From Apostichopus japonicus (lineage: Eukaryota > Echinodermata > Holothuroidea > Aspidochirotida > Stichopodidae): 64,000 nucleotides of DNA. This document shows positions 11,301 through 23,605 of this stretch, piece after piece. The notes beneath the pieces were generated by a model. The model saw only the letters and a program-made list of their open reading frames with translations. It was not told the DNA's origin and did no database searches. The number at the start of each line of letters is the position of its first letter. Positions within the stretch are counted from its first letter, which is position 1. The translations under genes and the position numbers were made by a program. The stretch lies in assembly GCF_037975245.1 (NCBI RefSeq), contig NC_092562.1, forward strand, positions 10,829,001 to 10,893,000, given 5' to 3'.

Positions 11301-12950
11301 TGCAACCATAAACATGGATGGTACGGCCTTATATGAGGCCGTGGCAGCCATCTTTATCGCCCAGATGAACGGTATTACACTCAACTTCGCTGAAGTTATT
11401 ACTGTTAGGTAAGATGAATAATGGATCGTTAGTTAATCAGGATTGTGTTTTATGGGTGGCTCTAAGTGCCTTACATATACAAGCAGATCTAATTCTTTCG
11501 TATTGTCTTGAACAGCCGTATCCATAGATTATCGCCAAACATTAGCTTCAATATAGATTTGTGAGTTCTTGTTTGTAAAACTGTAAATGTTATAGCAAGT
11601 AATTTAAACTTTTCTCAAGCTATTATTGCAGCTTTATTGTCATTCTTTTTTAATGATGGATTTCTTCCTTTCTTTCTTTTGCTTCCTACATCTCCTTCGC
11701 TTATTCAATATCACCGACACTTAAGTTGCTTAAACCTGATTTTTTCACAACTTTATAATTCAAATGATTATAACGCCGCTTATTACTATATAGTCTATAT
11801 GTATCAGTACATATACGGTATAGTTTTTTTTTTATTCAAACCTGATGTTTTTTACATAGGTTTTAATACTATTTTAGCTGTCAACGGACCCCATTACGAT
11901 ATTAGAGGTATATATGATATAAAAATACCACCAGTTTATTGAGTTCACGTATAAAGTTTATTTCTTATTTTTAACAAGTTCAATGTACCTTATATACAGA
12001 ACAGCTGTCTCCAATTTAATCTACATCTTGCTTATAAGAATGGAAATGAAACCTATAAAAGATGAGAACAAAGCTAATGCTACTGGAAAGTTGTTTTAGT
12101 GTTCACGCACACCAGGAATCTTAGACGTGCATGCTTATTGTTTTTTCGTTATTTAATCGCAGCATAACGGCAACATTTGCTAGTATCGGTGCTGCTGGCA
12201 TTCCACAAGCTGGGCTGGTAACTTTAGTTATTGTACTCACTGCTGTTGGCTTACCTACTGATGACATCGCTCTAATCTTGGCAGTCGACTTCATTCTGTG
12301 AGTGTTACGTATGCATTTTTTTACCGCCATAAGAACCTAGTCAATATTTACCAACAGATATAAAAGCGATAAGCAGCGGACAATTACCATGCCTGTTATA
12401 TGACACACATTGTAAACTTAGCAAATATCTTGAATTATTAGTGGCGTGAGCAAAATGGTTAAATCTAACAAAGGGCACAACCACCATTGTTGTCACAATG
12501 AGGGGGGTGGGGGGGGGGTTAAGGTGTAATGTCGTTCAAAAAGGGGTGTAATACGATGGGGTCCCCTTCCCCTTATATTATTGCAACTTGTGAAACAATG
12601 TTAAATTTCATTTTAACTGTTTAATCTGAACACCGCATACATGTTGTATATTTATATCTTGTACATTGCATATGGTTTTTATATATTTGTACATATATAT
12701 CATATGGTTTTACATATTTTCCGTTAGGGATCGATTCCGTACCATGATCAACGTTGAAGGAGATTCCATTGGAGCAGGAATCGTAAACAAGTTATCGCAG
12801 GACGATTTAGCGAAACAAGATGAAGAAGAACTAAACTTAAAAAAGCTGGAAGGAGTATCAGACGGCAAGGTGAACAAAGCATATCAAGCCACGGAAGAAA
12901 AATACGAGACTTTGGGTGACCCGGACATAGAAATCATTTCGAAAATGTGA
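5311..12950 (+). CDS. SLC1A: SLC1-family excitatory amino acid transporter (EAAT-like), 3' part of gene, six exons
   Basis: Sodium-coupled glutamate/aspartate transporter of the plasma membrane, partial at the 5' end. Exons 5311-5353, 5865-7093, 7761-7994, 11214-11408, 12163-12297 and 12728-12950 all have AG/GT borders and join in frame. Seen in the protein: the end of TM4b ([14 protein letters not shown]), a hugely enlarged TM4b-4c loop, TM4c-TM5 ([20 protein letters not shown]), TM6, HP1 with SSSSATLP, TM7 with NMDGTAL, HP2 with [12 protein letters not shown], and TM8 with DRFRT. These are the substrate- and sodium-site signatures of the family. The DRFRT arginine is the residue that, in EAATs, pairs with the acidic side chain of the substrate, so dicarboxylate transport is the best guess. 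TM1 to TM4a exons were not found; intron DNA fills 1-5310. EAAT subtype (1, 2 or 3) cannot be assigned. Confidence 0.93.
5354..5864 (+). other. intron of the EAAT-like gene
   Basis: A 511-base GT-AG intron between the TM4b exon and the large loop exon, with a pyrimidine-rich acceptor (tttatttctttttgtag). Nothing else recognised. Confidence 0.85.
5865..7093 (+). CDS. SLC1A: EAAT-like large exon: expanded TM4b-4c extracellular loop plus TM4c and TM5
   Basis: A 1229-base exon with acceptor ttttgtag and donor gtaagt. It opens with YKTVSVKN, then runs about 350 residues that match no EAAT segment I know, and then enters canonical transporter sequence from [17 protein letters not shown] to [13 protein letters not shown]. 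The usual loop in this family is a few tens of residues up to about 70. The extra region has no cysteine, about 31 methionines, few prolines and repeated short helical patterns such as [15 protein letters not shown] and [17 protein letters not shown]-glycosylation sequons NLT, NST, NHT and NVT fall within it, fitting the extracellular side. The exon is open throughout and in phase on both sides, so the insertion is coding rather than a retained intron. GTG at 5874 is an internal codon, not a start. Confidence 0.9.
7094..7760 (+). other. intron of the EAAT-like gene
   Basis: A 667-base GT-AG intron. The small ORF at 7490-7690 inside it has no recognisable similarity. Nothing else seen. Confidence 0.85.
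7761..7994 (+). CDS. SLC1A: EAAT-like exon: TM5 end and TM6
   Basis: A 234-base exon after acceptor cctccag. The first base completes the tryptophan codon left by the previous exon, giving [17 protein letters not shown]. This matches the family's (W/C)Y(A/M)P(I/L)GI(L/F)FLI(A/T)G segment. It continues through [34 protein letters not shown] and ends at [10 protein letters not shown], entering the HP1 serine-rich stretch. The donor is gtaaga. Confidence 0.95.
7995..11213 (+). other. intron of the EAAT-like gene
   Basis: A 3.2 kb GT-AG intron. It contains a short GGATAA-type tandem repeat at 8787-8866 and A- and T-rich low-complexity tracts. No coding or RNA gene recognised. Confidence 0.85.
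8787..8866. repeat. short tandem repeat of GATAGGATAA type
   Basis: Runs of gataggataa and ggataa alternate for about 80 bases within an intron. Confidence 0.85.
11214..11408 (+). CDS. SLC1A: EAAT-like exon: HP1 and TM7 (NMDGT motif)
   Basis: A 195-base exon between ttatctag and gtaaga. It completes the serine-rich HP1 tip SSSSATLP, then reads [30 protein letters not shown]. The NMDGT motif of TM7 supplies main-chain and side-chain ligands for sodium and substrate in SLC1 structures. It ends at NFAEVITVR in phase 2; the AG joins the C at 12163 to make serine. Confidence 0.96.
11409..12162 (+). other. intron of the EAAT-like gene
   Basis: A 754-base GT-AG intron, T-rich on the plus strand. 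The 101-residue ORF at 11637-11942 is low-complexity and lacks recognised motifs. Confidence 0.85.
12163..12297 (+). CDS. SLC1A: EAAT-like exon: HP2 gate and start of TM8
   Basis: A 135-base exon. After the joined serine it reads [20 protein letters not shown], the HP2 extracellular gate, followed by [19 protein letters not shown] and IL. The donor is gtgagt, splitting the leucine codon after CT. The sequence is intact across the gate loop, so an active transporter is expected. Confidence 0.96.
12298..12727 (+). other. intron of the EAAT-like gene
   Basis: A 430-base GT-AG intron containing a G-rich tract near 12500. Nothing else seen. Confidence 0.85.
12728..12950 (+). CDS. SLC1A: EAAT-like terminal exon: TM8 end and C-terminal tail
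   Basis: Begins after acceptor ccgttag and reads [19 protein letters not shown], followed by a charged cytoplasmic tail of about 55 residues ending ISKM and a TGA at 12948-12950. DRFRT keeps the arginine that EAATs use for acidic substrates. NVEGD replaces the NVLGD usual in EAATs and resembles the ASCT form. An in-frame ATG upstream at 12666 lies in the intron and is not a start. Confidence 0.95.
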
Positions 12951-13032
12951 AAACTACAGGATGTGTTTAATGAAACATTACCAAATACAGAAGTCATTTA
13001 GAAAAACCCTTAAAGATCCAGTATAATAGCAC

Positions 13033-13038
13033 AATAAA
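13033..13038 (+). promoter_or_regulatory. polyadenylation signal AATAAA for the EAAT-like gene
   Basis: AATAAA lies about 83 bases after the stop codon. It is followed by AT-rich DNA and a run of AAT/AAC triplets to about 13115. It is the first canonical signal downstream of the stop. The cleavage site cannot be seen. Confidence 0.6.
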
Positions 13039-13773
13039 ATATATCTGATAATTATAATAATAATGATCATAATAATAATAATAACAGTAATAACAATAGT
13101 AACAACAACAATAAAAAAAAGAAAACAACTATGATCGAACTATTAGGTAAAAAAATATATTTATGCGTATGACTAGTTATGATGCTAGCTCATGTTGTCC
13201 AAAATGATATGATGTTAAACCACATGAGTATTTTATAAGGTTTAGAAATGGGCTTCCATTAAAAGAGGATCAGCAAGGATAATATTTAGCTAATTTTGGA
13301 TAACATTTATCATGTGGACTATTACCATTACTGATTAAATAAATGAATAGCCTAACATTGGAATAATTTATTTTTATATGTATATAGAAGCGTTTTTTCC
13401 CCTTCCCGGTGTACCAGCCACCCCTGCTTCTCAAGTTACCCCACCTACGTCAACTATCAAAACTTTTAGCATGATCTAAAATTATTTTTGAATATTAATA
13501 TATAATTTATGAATATTCAGGTTTTTTAGGTTTACCTCAGAATCTGAGCTACAAATTTACAAATTTCAACCAAAATATGCACACATAATGTCATTTATAT
13601 ATTGTAAGTGTAAATATTCAAGTTTTAACGTATAATAAATATGTTATTGTTATTACGAGAATTCTTTTTCTCTCTTGAACGTTACAATTACGAGGCATTA
13701 TTGTGGACACAGCAAAAGCACAGAATATGTCTTTCTTCGATAATTACTAAATGACTTGTTTTTTTTACTATTT

Positions 13774-14064
<291 letters not shown>

Positions 14065-14261
14065 CAAAGTATTTCTTTCGAGATCCGGCTTTAGGAATCA
14101 CAAATGATTTTCGAGTTGGATAGCATCATGTTTGATCTCTAGAGTAGGGCAAAATATGTCACCAAAAACAGAACTAGTATTGTTCGATATAGGTGACAAA
14201 CGCCTACAGTGGAATTACGATCTTCCTTACCGGTTTCGAACCTCTGGACATACAATCAGCG

Positions 14262-14380
14262 TCCATAGCCTAGTGGTTAGGGTGTCCGCGTACAGAGCGG
14301 GAGGCCCGTGGTTCGAATCCCGGTGGAGGCTGAAAGTTTTTTCACTGTTCTTGATTTTCCAACTCATTACGATTTTCATT

Positions 14381-14405
<25 letters not shown>
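14262..14405 (+). mobile_element. tRNA-derived SINE or tRNA pseudogene
   Basis: A tRNA-like head has an A box around tagcctagtggttaggg and a B box ggttcgaatcc. The acceptor arms GCGTCCA and TGGAGGC pair at six of seven positions, and a five-pair anticodon stem encloses a seven-base loop. The T stem has two mismatches and the would-be anticodon ACA is not a normal tRNA anticodon. A non-tRNA tail and a (TA)n run follow. A SINE head fits better than a working tRNA. Confidence 0.7.
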
Positions 14406-14411
<6 letters not shown>

Positions 14412-16962
14412 AATAGGACGAATGGATCAACGTTTAAAAAATTGAACTATCATATTAAAAATATCACGTGATATTAGCAGAATCGTTTTCAATCATTCTA
14501 GAAGGGGCTTAATAAGAATGTATTAAATATCTGGATTATATATATACTATGGTAACCTTCAATAACTGTCTCTAATTCCACAGTGTATTCTGAGATTTCC
14601 TTCCTTCCATTATTCTTAATTTCTTTCTTTCTTCTTTTTTTGTTGTTGTAAATATAGATATTATCATTTTTATTAGAAGTTTAATCCGATAAAGTGCGTA
14701 TTCCTTAACCTCAAATTAAATGTAACGATTTATCAGCATTGCGCTCTGAAATCTCTCAAATAAACCTGAATTTCACAACTTAAGCTAGAATCCACATTAT
14801 GGGATTTATACAGGAATATGCGTCTAAATGAGTCACGTGATATGCTCCTCTTAGCGCGTTTATACTCACCAATGTGTAACTTGATTTTGATATGTCACGT
14901 GTAAGTACATCAACAGAGACCTTTCCGAGAAAACAGTAAACTGGGACCCAGGGACCCAGCATGGATAAAGTTACGGTTACTCGTCGTACAAACATGCGAG
15001 CGACGTTTATCTCCAGTGGCTATCTCTTTTTATTCATAGTAAAGCGAAATTGGTGTTCTCACGTTAGTAAAGAGTTATTTGTATGATTATGTCTGTTATA
15101 GAATGATAACTGCTCATTCATTTTCTTTCTTTATCTGTCTTACATTAGAATGCACATAACTACTTTATCAGTCCAGGGCTGTTTATCGTAAACGTTTAGA
15201 AAATATAAAGCTAAGAGTTCGTAAGCTGGTGATGAATTTAAAGTGGATTTATTGGGAAAAGGGAAAGTTGGTTTTTCTTTTATTAAATTCTCTTTTGCGT
15301 GATCTCATACAGATCCGTCAGTATGAGACCTTTCTTGTACATTGGCTACACCACATTTTAGAAGATACCTACATTGTGAAGCTCACAGTTTGAAAATGTT
15401 TGTGGCATAACCGTGTGGCATAACCGTGTGACATTGCTTCGTACGCATGCGCAGTCCTTCTGGTATCATTCCATTAATGCGCGCGCATTCATTCTTACGT
15501 AACTTTGTTGATGAAGATTCCGTTTATGAAGAATTGAAAATGATTGTGTTATGTGAAATTCTGTGTCATCAGTATTGTCCCCAAAATTTTAGTAAACTAA
15601 AAGTTGCTTGAAGGTTTTTCAAGTTTACCTTAAACTAAGCCACGAATGTTACACTAGACATTCAGTGCTTATTATTAAGTGCTTCAGTGCTTATTATATA
15701 AGACAACATAAAAGGCCTCAGCCAGGGAACACAAACCGTGTTTTGAGCCTGAAAGGAAGCACAATCCTCCTGGAAGTTAGAGCGTCATGTGTGGATATTG
15801 GTTGAGTTTTCAACCATACTCGTGGACAAATCATCTGATGATCTTTAAATCAATATGAAATCATTAAGTCTTTACCATTGTTTGTAGCTATATTTTACTT
15901 ATCATAAAATCCTACCATCTTTGGGAACAGGAAGTAAAGAGGACTGTTAAGTAAAACAAACTCACATGTATTGTTGTCATCATTTTGCACAACGTGTTGT
16001 CTCCTTACTGTTTCTTTCCATTACTATTGGTTTACTTTATAATGTTAAAAACAAACCAAGACAAGAACGGCACAATGTATCTTCTGAAGCCTTCATCACA
16101 GTCCCCTTCACAAACAGTTCTGCAGATGGTTGCTGCACGCACCATTTAAAAACTGCAGAAACAATACAAATAAGCTAACAAATGAAACAAACAATCAAAA
16201 AGGCAGACATACCACCGTGTCATCTTCTTGCAAAATATGCTAACAAATCTAACTATGAGCCACCATCAGATCAGTCTACCCCCCCCCCCCACACTTCTTA
16301 TGACCCTTATGATACCCACTAGTTGGCACCAAAAACGTTGACCCTTGGCACAACCGTAACGAAGAAATAAACTATAGAATATAGCGAATATATACTTAGA
16401 TCATATGATACTTACATTTACCGCAATCTAAAGGTGGAAGGTATAAACACCTTATCGCTAATGACCACACAAACCAACTTACCTTTTACCTTACAAACAC
16501 CCACTCTGCCGTATGTATGACCTTAAGAGAACAGAGTTCCAGGGGTAAGAAGGGCAACATGTTGGTACTATTGTAACTGGTGGTATCTCTTAATTGCTCT
16601 ATAAACAGTAATATACTAGTACGAAAATAAACATTAATTAGTGAAGCAATTAACGTTGATAACCATCATAATTAATATACGAAGTATCTTTACTAATTAC
16701 GTGAACAATTCTACACTGTTCTGCCATGTACCGTGGTTTAATGCTTTACCCGCCCCTCCATACTCGTCCAACAACAACCCTCCTCCCATCCTCCACCCCT
16801 CCCCTGCCCTGCCCCAACCCAAAACTAAACACCTCATGGTTAGATAGCTGACAAAGTATACAAACACATCACTTAGTCTGTATTACGAACGCCAAAGCGT
16901 TAAATCCTGTTCTCTTTGACAGTATCATGGCTGTGTTCTAATTAGAAAATACTAATTTATTC

Positions 16963-17256
16963 TTGATCAACTTACACCCACTCGGCGAGATCTTTCATCT
17001 ATTTCTTTCGGTGTTTCTGGGTGGTGCTGAATTAAACATGGGTGTGATTCTAGTCTACATGGGTATGCAACGGGTAATAAACTTTCTGGCCGGTCTTTTC
17101 CCCCCCCCCGCCGACCAGATTCAGAGGGGTACGAGGGGTGGGGGTGATGGTCTACCACCTCAATTGCCTCAGAATCAACCGGTCTACGTCTATACGTTTC
17201 ATTCAGGATCCACAGATCCTTCGACATTGGAGTCGGACTCAACGACCTCAAGCTAA
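16963..17256 (+). other. unexplained protein-like ORF
   Basis: An open frame of about 97 codons, open a few codons further upstream, richer in GC than its surroundings. It reads a hydrophobic first half (IFHLFLSVFLGGAELNMGV), then a Pro/Gly-rich and Thr/Ser-rich end (STDPSTLESDSTTSS). I recognise no family. No convincing splice acceptor precedes it. The opposite strand is also open over the same stretch, so this may be composition rather than coding. It could also be a remnant of a C-terminal exon. Confidence 0.25.
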
Positions 17257-18589
17257 CATTATCCCCTTCCCTTTTCTAAATTCCTGGGTCCGTAAGTGGT
17301 CTGGGAATTAGGTATGAGAGGGGGTGGGGGAAATATATGACAGACAAAATACTCGCCCTAGCTGAATTTGGAAAATATCAAAGTTCGAATCTGTCATATC
17401 TGTTGAAATTTGAATATATATATATATTTACACCATTTTCAACAAATATGAATGAAACGTCAAATCATTTCCAAATCATTCCCAAAATGTAAGCTTCCAC
17501 TTTAATCATGTCGAAATGTAAACTTCAAATAAATTCGTCTTTAAAGCAGTAGTCTGAACGAGCGTACCATACATACATTCAGTTATTGAAGTAGTTATAA
17601 GCTTCGTGAAATGATAATCTGCATACATTATCAATATTGTATACACATTAACTGTATAGGTTATAACAAAAGAGAAAATTAAACAGTTTCTATTCTCAAA
17701 GTTCACAAATCAAGAGCACATGAGACATATATTGTTTACAGAATTTAGGCTATTCAGTCCAGCCGACAATACTTTCCATCAGATTTTAAGGGTTTTAATC
17801 ATTTTCTCAGTGTATATCCATTTTCTAGTTGTTTTGCGAGAAAATACAAATACCAACTCGTTTTGGTTACTCATCTCTCTTATACGATGTTATATATGTT
17901 AAATGTCTTTGCTACTACCCACAGCAAGGTAATTTCATCGTAAATCAAAGACTGGTTCGACAACTAGCGGTTAGAGAGCGCCTCACGTGACTGGTACCAT
18001 AGCTATTTTTACTCTCCTTCAGAGCTGGTTGATAGTAGGAAGAGAAAAGTCGCCAAATACGACCTTTTTCTATTCCAAGTCACACTTGTACACTTGAGGC
18101 TGGCAAATTGTACTTTCTCACATTAAGGCCGCAGTGAGCGTGATGGTAGATTAAATACGAGTGGATAAAAGTAAAAACTCATTGCAATTTCGACATGCTC
18201 ATCAGACAATCGAAAATGCACCACTTTACTTATTTTTGTAATTCAATCAGAAGCTGGAATCGGAAATTTGTTGAGGAAATTTACTCCTGCCACCAATTCC
18301 CCTCCCCCTGCCCTCCCCCTCCCCCATCCTCCTCATGCGACTTAGACTTCAATCAATCGGTAAATTTAGCTGCAGTACAATGACATACTCTTTAGATGGC
18401 TTTGAAATAATTTAGTGTTTTAACCGAGTGTCAACTGATTTGCTAATGATAGTTCTGTATAGCTATTTACTGAGTCTTAAAATTATTTTTTTGAGCTAAA
18501 ATATAATATTTTTTGTGTAATAAAGGTGTGGTTACATTCTCTGACCAAATATAGATATTGTCTATTCTCAACTGGAAAGTGCTCTTCTT

Positions 18590-18725
18590 ACCCATTACTT
18601 CAACCCATTCCCCACACCATCTCTTACCCGTCACCACTCACTTCAACCCATTCCCCACCCCACCACTTACCCGTCAAGACTCACATCAGCCCATTACCCA
18701 CCCCACTCACCACTCACTTAAAGGG
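18590..18725. repeat. C-rich minisatellite, block 1
   Basis: Repeats of cttcaacccattccccac with ttacccgtcaccactca, unit about 38 bases, about three copies. A related block lies at 19078-19150. Confidence 0.75.
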
Positions 18726-19077
18726 TGTGAAGACTTGCGCACAAAGAAACGACTCATGCCAGTAATCTGACCTAGTTTCGACTGAGGTGTAACAGAAGTG
18801 TTAGACACCACCATCGATCCCAGAAAATACGTACACAGCTTGCTACCGTCGGTAATTTAGACACCAGTGTACAGTCACTACATGCAGCTATGGTCAATAA
18901 CCACAGCACAATGTATAAACGATACAGCGATGGACATCTCAGGTCCAGATAAAAGATAACAAGGTATCACGTTTCATTTCTGTCTGCATTTTGTAGCAAT
19001 AAGAAAAAAACTTCACTTGCAAGCAACGGAAAGTTAACTTTTTCACAGGGCGGCACACGGTTTGGGGCGAGTCTTCA

Positions 19078-19150
19078 ATGCCTTTAAACCCATTCCCCAC
19101 CCCACCTCTTACCCGTCACCACTCCTTCAACCCATTCCCCACCCCACCGC
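19078..19150. repeat. C-rich minisatellite, block 2
   Basis: Two copies of the acccattccccaccccacc unit shared with 18590-18725, in the same orientation. Confidence 0.75.
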
Positions 19151-21619
19151 CTCTAAACGACACACAGACAAAGTAAGTACAATGCAGATGAAGATTGAGG
19201 AAATTCATGTATTAACAATTCATGCTCAGGATATTTTTAAATTCTTTTTAAGGAAAAGCTTTGTTATTGATATTACAAACCAAATATAAATTTTGCAAAA
19301 AGAAAATAACGTAAGAGAATGTCACAGAAAAGAACAAACAAACAACAGTATCTAATTAATGTTTACTCAGTGACCCCTTGACATGCATACTGAATATTCA
19401 GTGCTTTTGAATAGCGACGTAATCATGGAAGAACAATGAATGTACTTTGGTGGGATACTGTTATAGAGCATATATGCATAGTCAATAATCTTTGAAACTT
19501 TAAAAACATGAATACCAATATTTAACTATGAATGAAAAAAGAAAGTTCTCCTGAATGGTCTATTACCTCAGGAGACATATAAGATGCATGGAGGAGGGGA
19601 GAGGGGGGGGAGGGGTAAGGACTTTTCCTATGTGACTATTGTTATCACATCAGCTTCTGTGTCAAGAATGATCATTGGCACAAAAATTAAGTTGAATATG
19701 TTATAAATCACTAACGTTTCCAGATAATGTTTCCTTCTTAACCACCTTTATTATCAGTGTTTGGGAAATCATTCTTTTCACAAAAGAGACTAATCAACCA
19801 AAGTCGCTGACTATATGAGCTTCTGTTCAATACTAGAAGTATAACATTCAAGGGAAATACAACCAAAGGAAAACTCTCCCCTTCTGATTTTGGGGGTGGG
19901 GGGGGGGGTGGGGTGTGGGTGTCAAGCGTGTTGTCAAGGCAACACGATCGACCTAGACTTTGGCATTAACAGACCGAAACATGCACACTGACTGCGCGGT
20001 GTCTTTTACTAAAACCGTTTAAACCTTCAGAGCCCACATTTTGCATATTGATTTATATTGTATCATTTTGAATCATTTATGAAGTATATTCAGGAATGAT
20101 TACTCTGTATCTTCGTGTATCAACACACCGATACAAAATAGATGTATTATTCTTCATAATATCAATCCCTTATCGCCATTGGTTCACGCTATCCCAGTAA
20201 GATCCACACACTATATAATAATACATAACACAATAATTGCGTATTAAACTTAACAGCTCTCGGACTAAACCACTTTCATCCCCTTTTTTTATGTTTTATA
20301 ATATCAAAATTGTACTGGCAGTTTCAAAATATTATAAATAACTCTATAAACTTTCCATTCCTTTCCTACTAAAAATAAAAGCAAGGAAACAAAAGAGCAA
20401 AGGAAGAAATAGGCAAAATTTAAAGGAATTAGCAAAGATAACAGAACTTTACTTAGGTCATTAATACCCAATTTACCTCTTCTTTTTTTCTGAAAGAAGT
20501 GATATATTTTTACCTTTTGATTAATTTCATTCAACCCATCAAAGTATTTTTGCCTAAACAACATGTCTGATGACATGAGTGTGTTAAGTTTCCAACTGAC
20601 AGGAGACTTAATAAACACATTAAGACAAGTGGAGGGTGGTAGTGGTCATTGGTATTCTGTGCTGACCTAACATATGTCAAATAATGGCCAGTCATAACAA
20701 AACTTTCAATAAAGCATTTTACTGCCACTATCAAACCATCTCCCCCACCCCCACTCCCCTGCTCCCCCACTCAACATCAACATAATTTGTTCTAAGTGAA
20801 AGATTCCTGTGAATACTCTACAAATGGACAGTCGTGTCCACTTATCTCCAGAAAATTAAATTTCAAAATTGTTTAGCAGTCTAAATACGAAAGGCAATAC
20901 TAGTGACCTTGAAATTGAAATGTATATATTTATTTACTTTTTGTTAAACCAAAATTAATTGCCAGGTTCTTGCCAAAGAGGATATTATATGCTCTGTAAT
21001 GAACTTTTGCGCTATACTAAACATTTGCTTGCTTGCTTCTGCATTATACATCTTTCTCATAAATAACCTATGAACTATTTTTTTTCTGTACACGTGAGAC
21101 TCAATCTCTCTTCTTCTCTACAAGGTGAAATAAAAAGTCTTAAAACCAAAAAGTTTTAAACTGACGAGATGCCCAGCACCCTCTTTTCCAACCGAAAAGA
21201 CAAGAAAACGTAAAGAAAAAAACAAGGAAGAAAGAAAGAAGGCAACTAAATGTCTCCTCTCTTTGTAAAAACTATTCACAGAAATTTCTACCATGTATAA
21301 AGCTAAACAGGAGGAATAAAGCATTAACGTATTAACAAACCTGACAGCACATTTTGAGCAAAATATTTGGAACTGTTTCTAGTAAGTTTTTAATGAGCAA
21401 AACTGTGCATTTGAATACAAAATGTTATAAAAAAGAAAAATGCGAAAAGAAATTTTCATATTATAAAATATATTTAAAATGCATTTCATGCATCACAATA
21501 ACAAGAAATATATAAACACCTTAGATACTATATTTTGATTCAGGCAAAGTAAAGGTTAAGAATTAACTCATATGTTCCACAGGAAGATATGTATCATGAA
21601 CGATAAATGAGTTTAAACC

Positions 21620-22210
21620 AGATCACTGTATGTTGCTTCAACGATGCTGCAAATCTACCTATATAGGACACTTCTTGGATTACCCAAATCTGTGTTACCT
21701 CAATAATGGATTTACCCAGCTCAATGTATGTTACCTCAACAGTGCTGGAGCAGGTTGTACATTGGACACTGTGGGTTTACCTAATTCCATCTATGTTACC
21801 TATAAAACACAATACCAAGTAAATGTAGGTACATTGGACACTGTGGGTTTACCCAGATCAATGTATGTTACCTATTAAAAACGATACCTAGTAATGTAGG
21901 TACATTGGACACTGTGGGTTTACCCAGATCAATGTATGTTACTTATTAAAAACGATACCAAGTAATGTAGGTACATTGGATACTGTGGGTTCACCTAGTT
22001 CCATCTATGTAACCTATTAAAAACGATACCAGTAATGTACAGTAGGTACATAGGACACTGTGGGTTTACCCAGATCAATGTATGTTACCCATTAAAAACG
22101 ATACCAAGTAGGTGCATTGGACACTGTGGGTTTACCTAGATCAATGTGTCTTTACTTCACTGATGCAGAAGAATATATGCACATTGGACACACTCTGAAT
22201 ATATTTTAAC
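21620..22210. repeat. minisatellite, unit about 70-75 bases, about seven copies
   Basis: The unit contains tacattggacactgtgggtt, then tacccagatcaatgtatgtt, then attaaaaacgatacc. Central copies (about 21758-22140) are close to identical; copies decay towards both edges. The ORF at 21630-21878 is an artefact of the repeat. It lies about 1.4 kb beyond the latrophilin stop codon. Confidence 0.9.
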
Positions 22211-23605
22211 CAGATCAATGGTTTTCTTTATACCTAAAATGATGCTAAGAAAACTAGGTACATTCAAGTAGATGGATTTACCCATATCAGTGTATGCTTA
22301 TTCCTCTATGATAATATTTATGGAATTTAATCAAGTGAAACGTTTCGGTTAAAGGCCTCAATGTTTGGAAATTGACAGCCAAGGAGGACAGGTCCCCTAT
22401 TGGAGTTAACCCAAATCAATAAGTAACCCTCAAATTATATCATGTTGTTTTGCTGTTAACAATGTAAAGTTACACAAGTAACAGTAATAAGACACAGGCA
22501 AGTGTCATCACTGACAGAAACATTACTGTCTGATTAGGCCTACTTGTAATCCACCAAGATCAGACTGTACATGTTGGTCATTATCTATCTATCCATCTCT
22601 ACTAGAGATGATTAACTTTTTACCAGCTGCATAAGCTTTGAGTTTTTCTCTACAGAAGGCAACAGCAGCAGCAGCATTGGTTGTGGTGGTGTCAATACAA
22701 ACATCGACGGCAGTCAGCGACTGGACACAGAGCACGTGACAGAGCGTGATGGATGTAAAATCATATGAACGCCATTAGCTCAGACATCACGTGATACTTC
22801 ACTGTCACAACGTAAAGACAGTGAAGATATGCACGCTGAGTTATTGGTTGATTGCAGCACAAAATAGAAAAATGAAAGAAAACAAATTCAGGAAGAAAGC
22901 AAAAAGGAATGGGAGGGGGAGGAGGATGGGTGGGGGTGGTTGGGAGAGGGGGGTCTGCAGGAAACTCAGGAAGCTGATCAAGATTGAAGGTTGTGATCTT
23001 TGACACTGATTGGGCCCTGCATTATTTTAATGCATGTTATATCCTTTGCCCATTTCCATGAGTGACAAGGGCTCGATGTTAGTATATTTATGCCACCTGT
23101 CAACCATCCGTCTTAAGAGGAGAGATGAGAAACTTTTCTCTGTTTTTTTTTACAATCTTCATTGGGAAAACTAATCAAGCTAAGAATGAATAAAACCAAC
23201 AGATGGATAGAAATACTGGCTAACAGACAGAGGAATTATGTCAATCTGGTTTTGTCCTAAACAACCTTTTCATTTTCTTTTTACCTTTTGATAAGTTCAT
23301 TCCAAAGTTGGTGGTTGAATGAAGCTGGCAAATTTTGAAAGATAGAGAAAAATGCAGAACCAAATTTAATAAAACTCTGACGAGTTCAAGGTCGACAGTC
23401 GATGAATTTTGCCGGTCGGTCTCATCGATAATACTCGGCAACTGGTATAAATCCGTACATTTTCTTTGGAATTCGTTTCGTCTTCTTGCGCGATAGGTCC
23501 AACGTGATCGGGTCGGTCGCCCAGGAATGACCTCTGCCTCACCAGATTTCAAACTGTACTTTTGTATTTCAGATATAGTTTAGTATAAATCGTACACCAG
23601 ATCTC

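Noticed and set aside
12121-12330. Minus-strand ORF at the HP2 exon
   Set aside because: It is the antisense of the conserved HP2 coding sequence.
14262-14340. Functional tRNA gene
   Set aside because: The T stem has mismatches, the anticodon ACA is abnormal, and a SINE-like tail follows.
23241-23552. A 103-residue minus-strand ORF just beyond the latrophilin stop
   Set aside because: It lies downstream of the stop codon, in a different frame, with no good acceptor; it is most likely 3' UTR.
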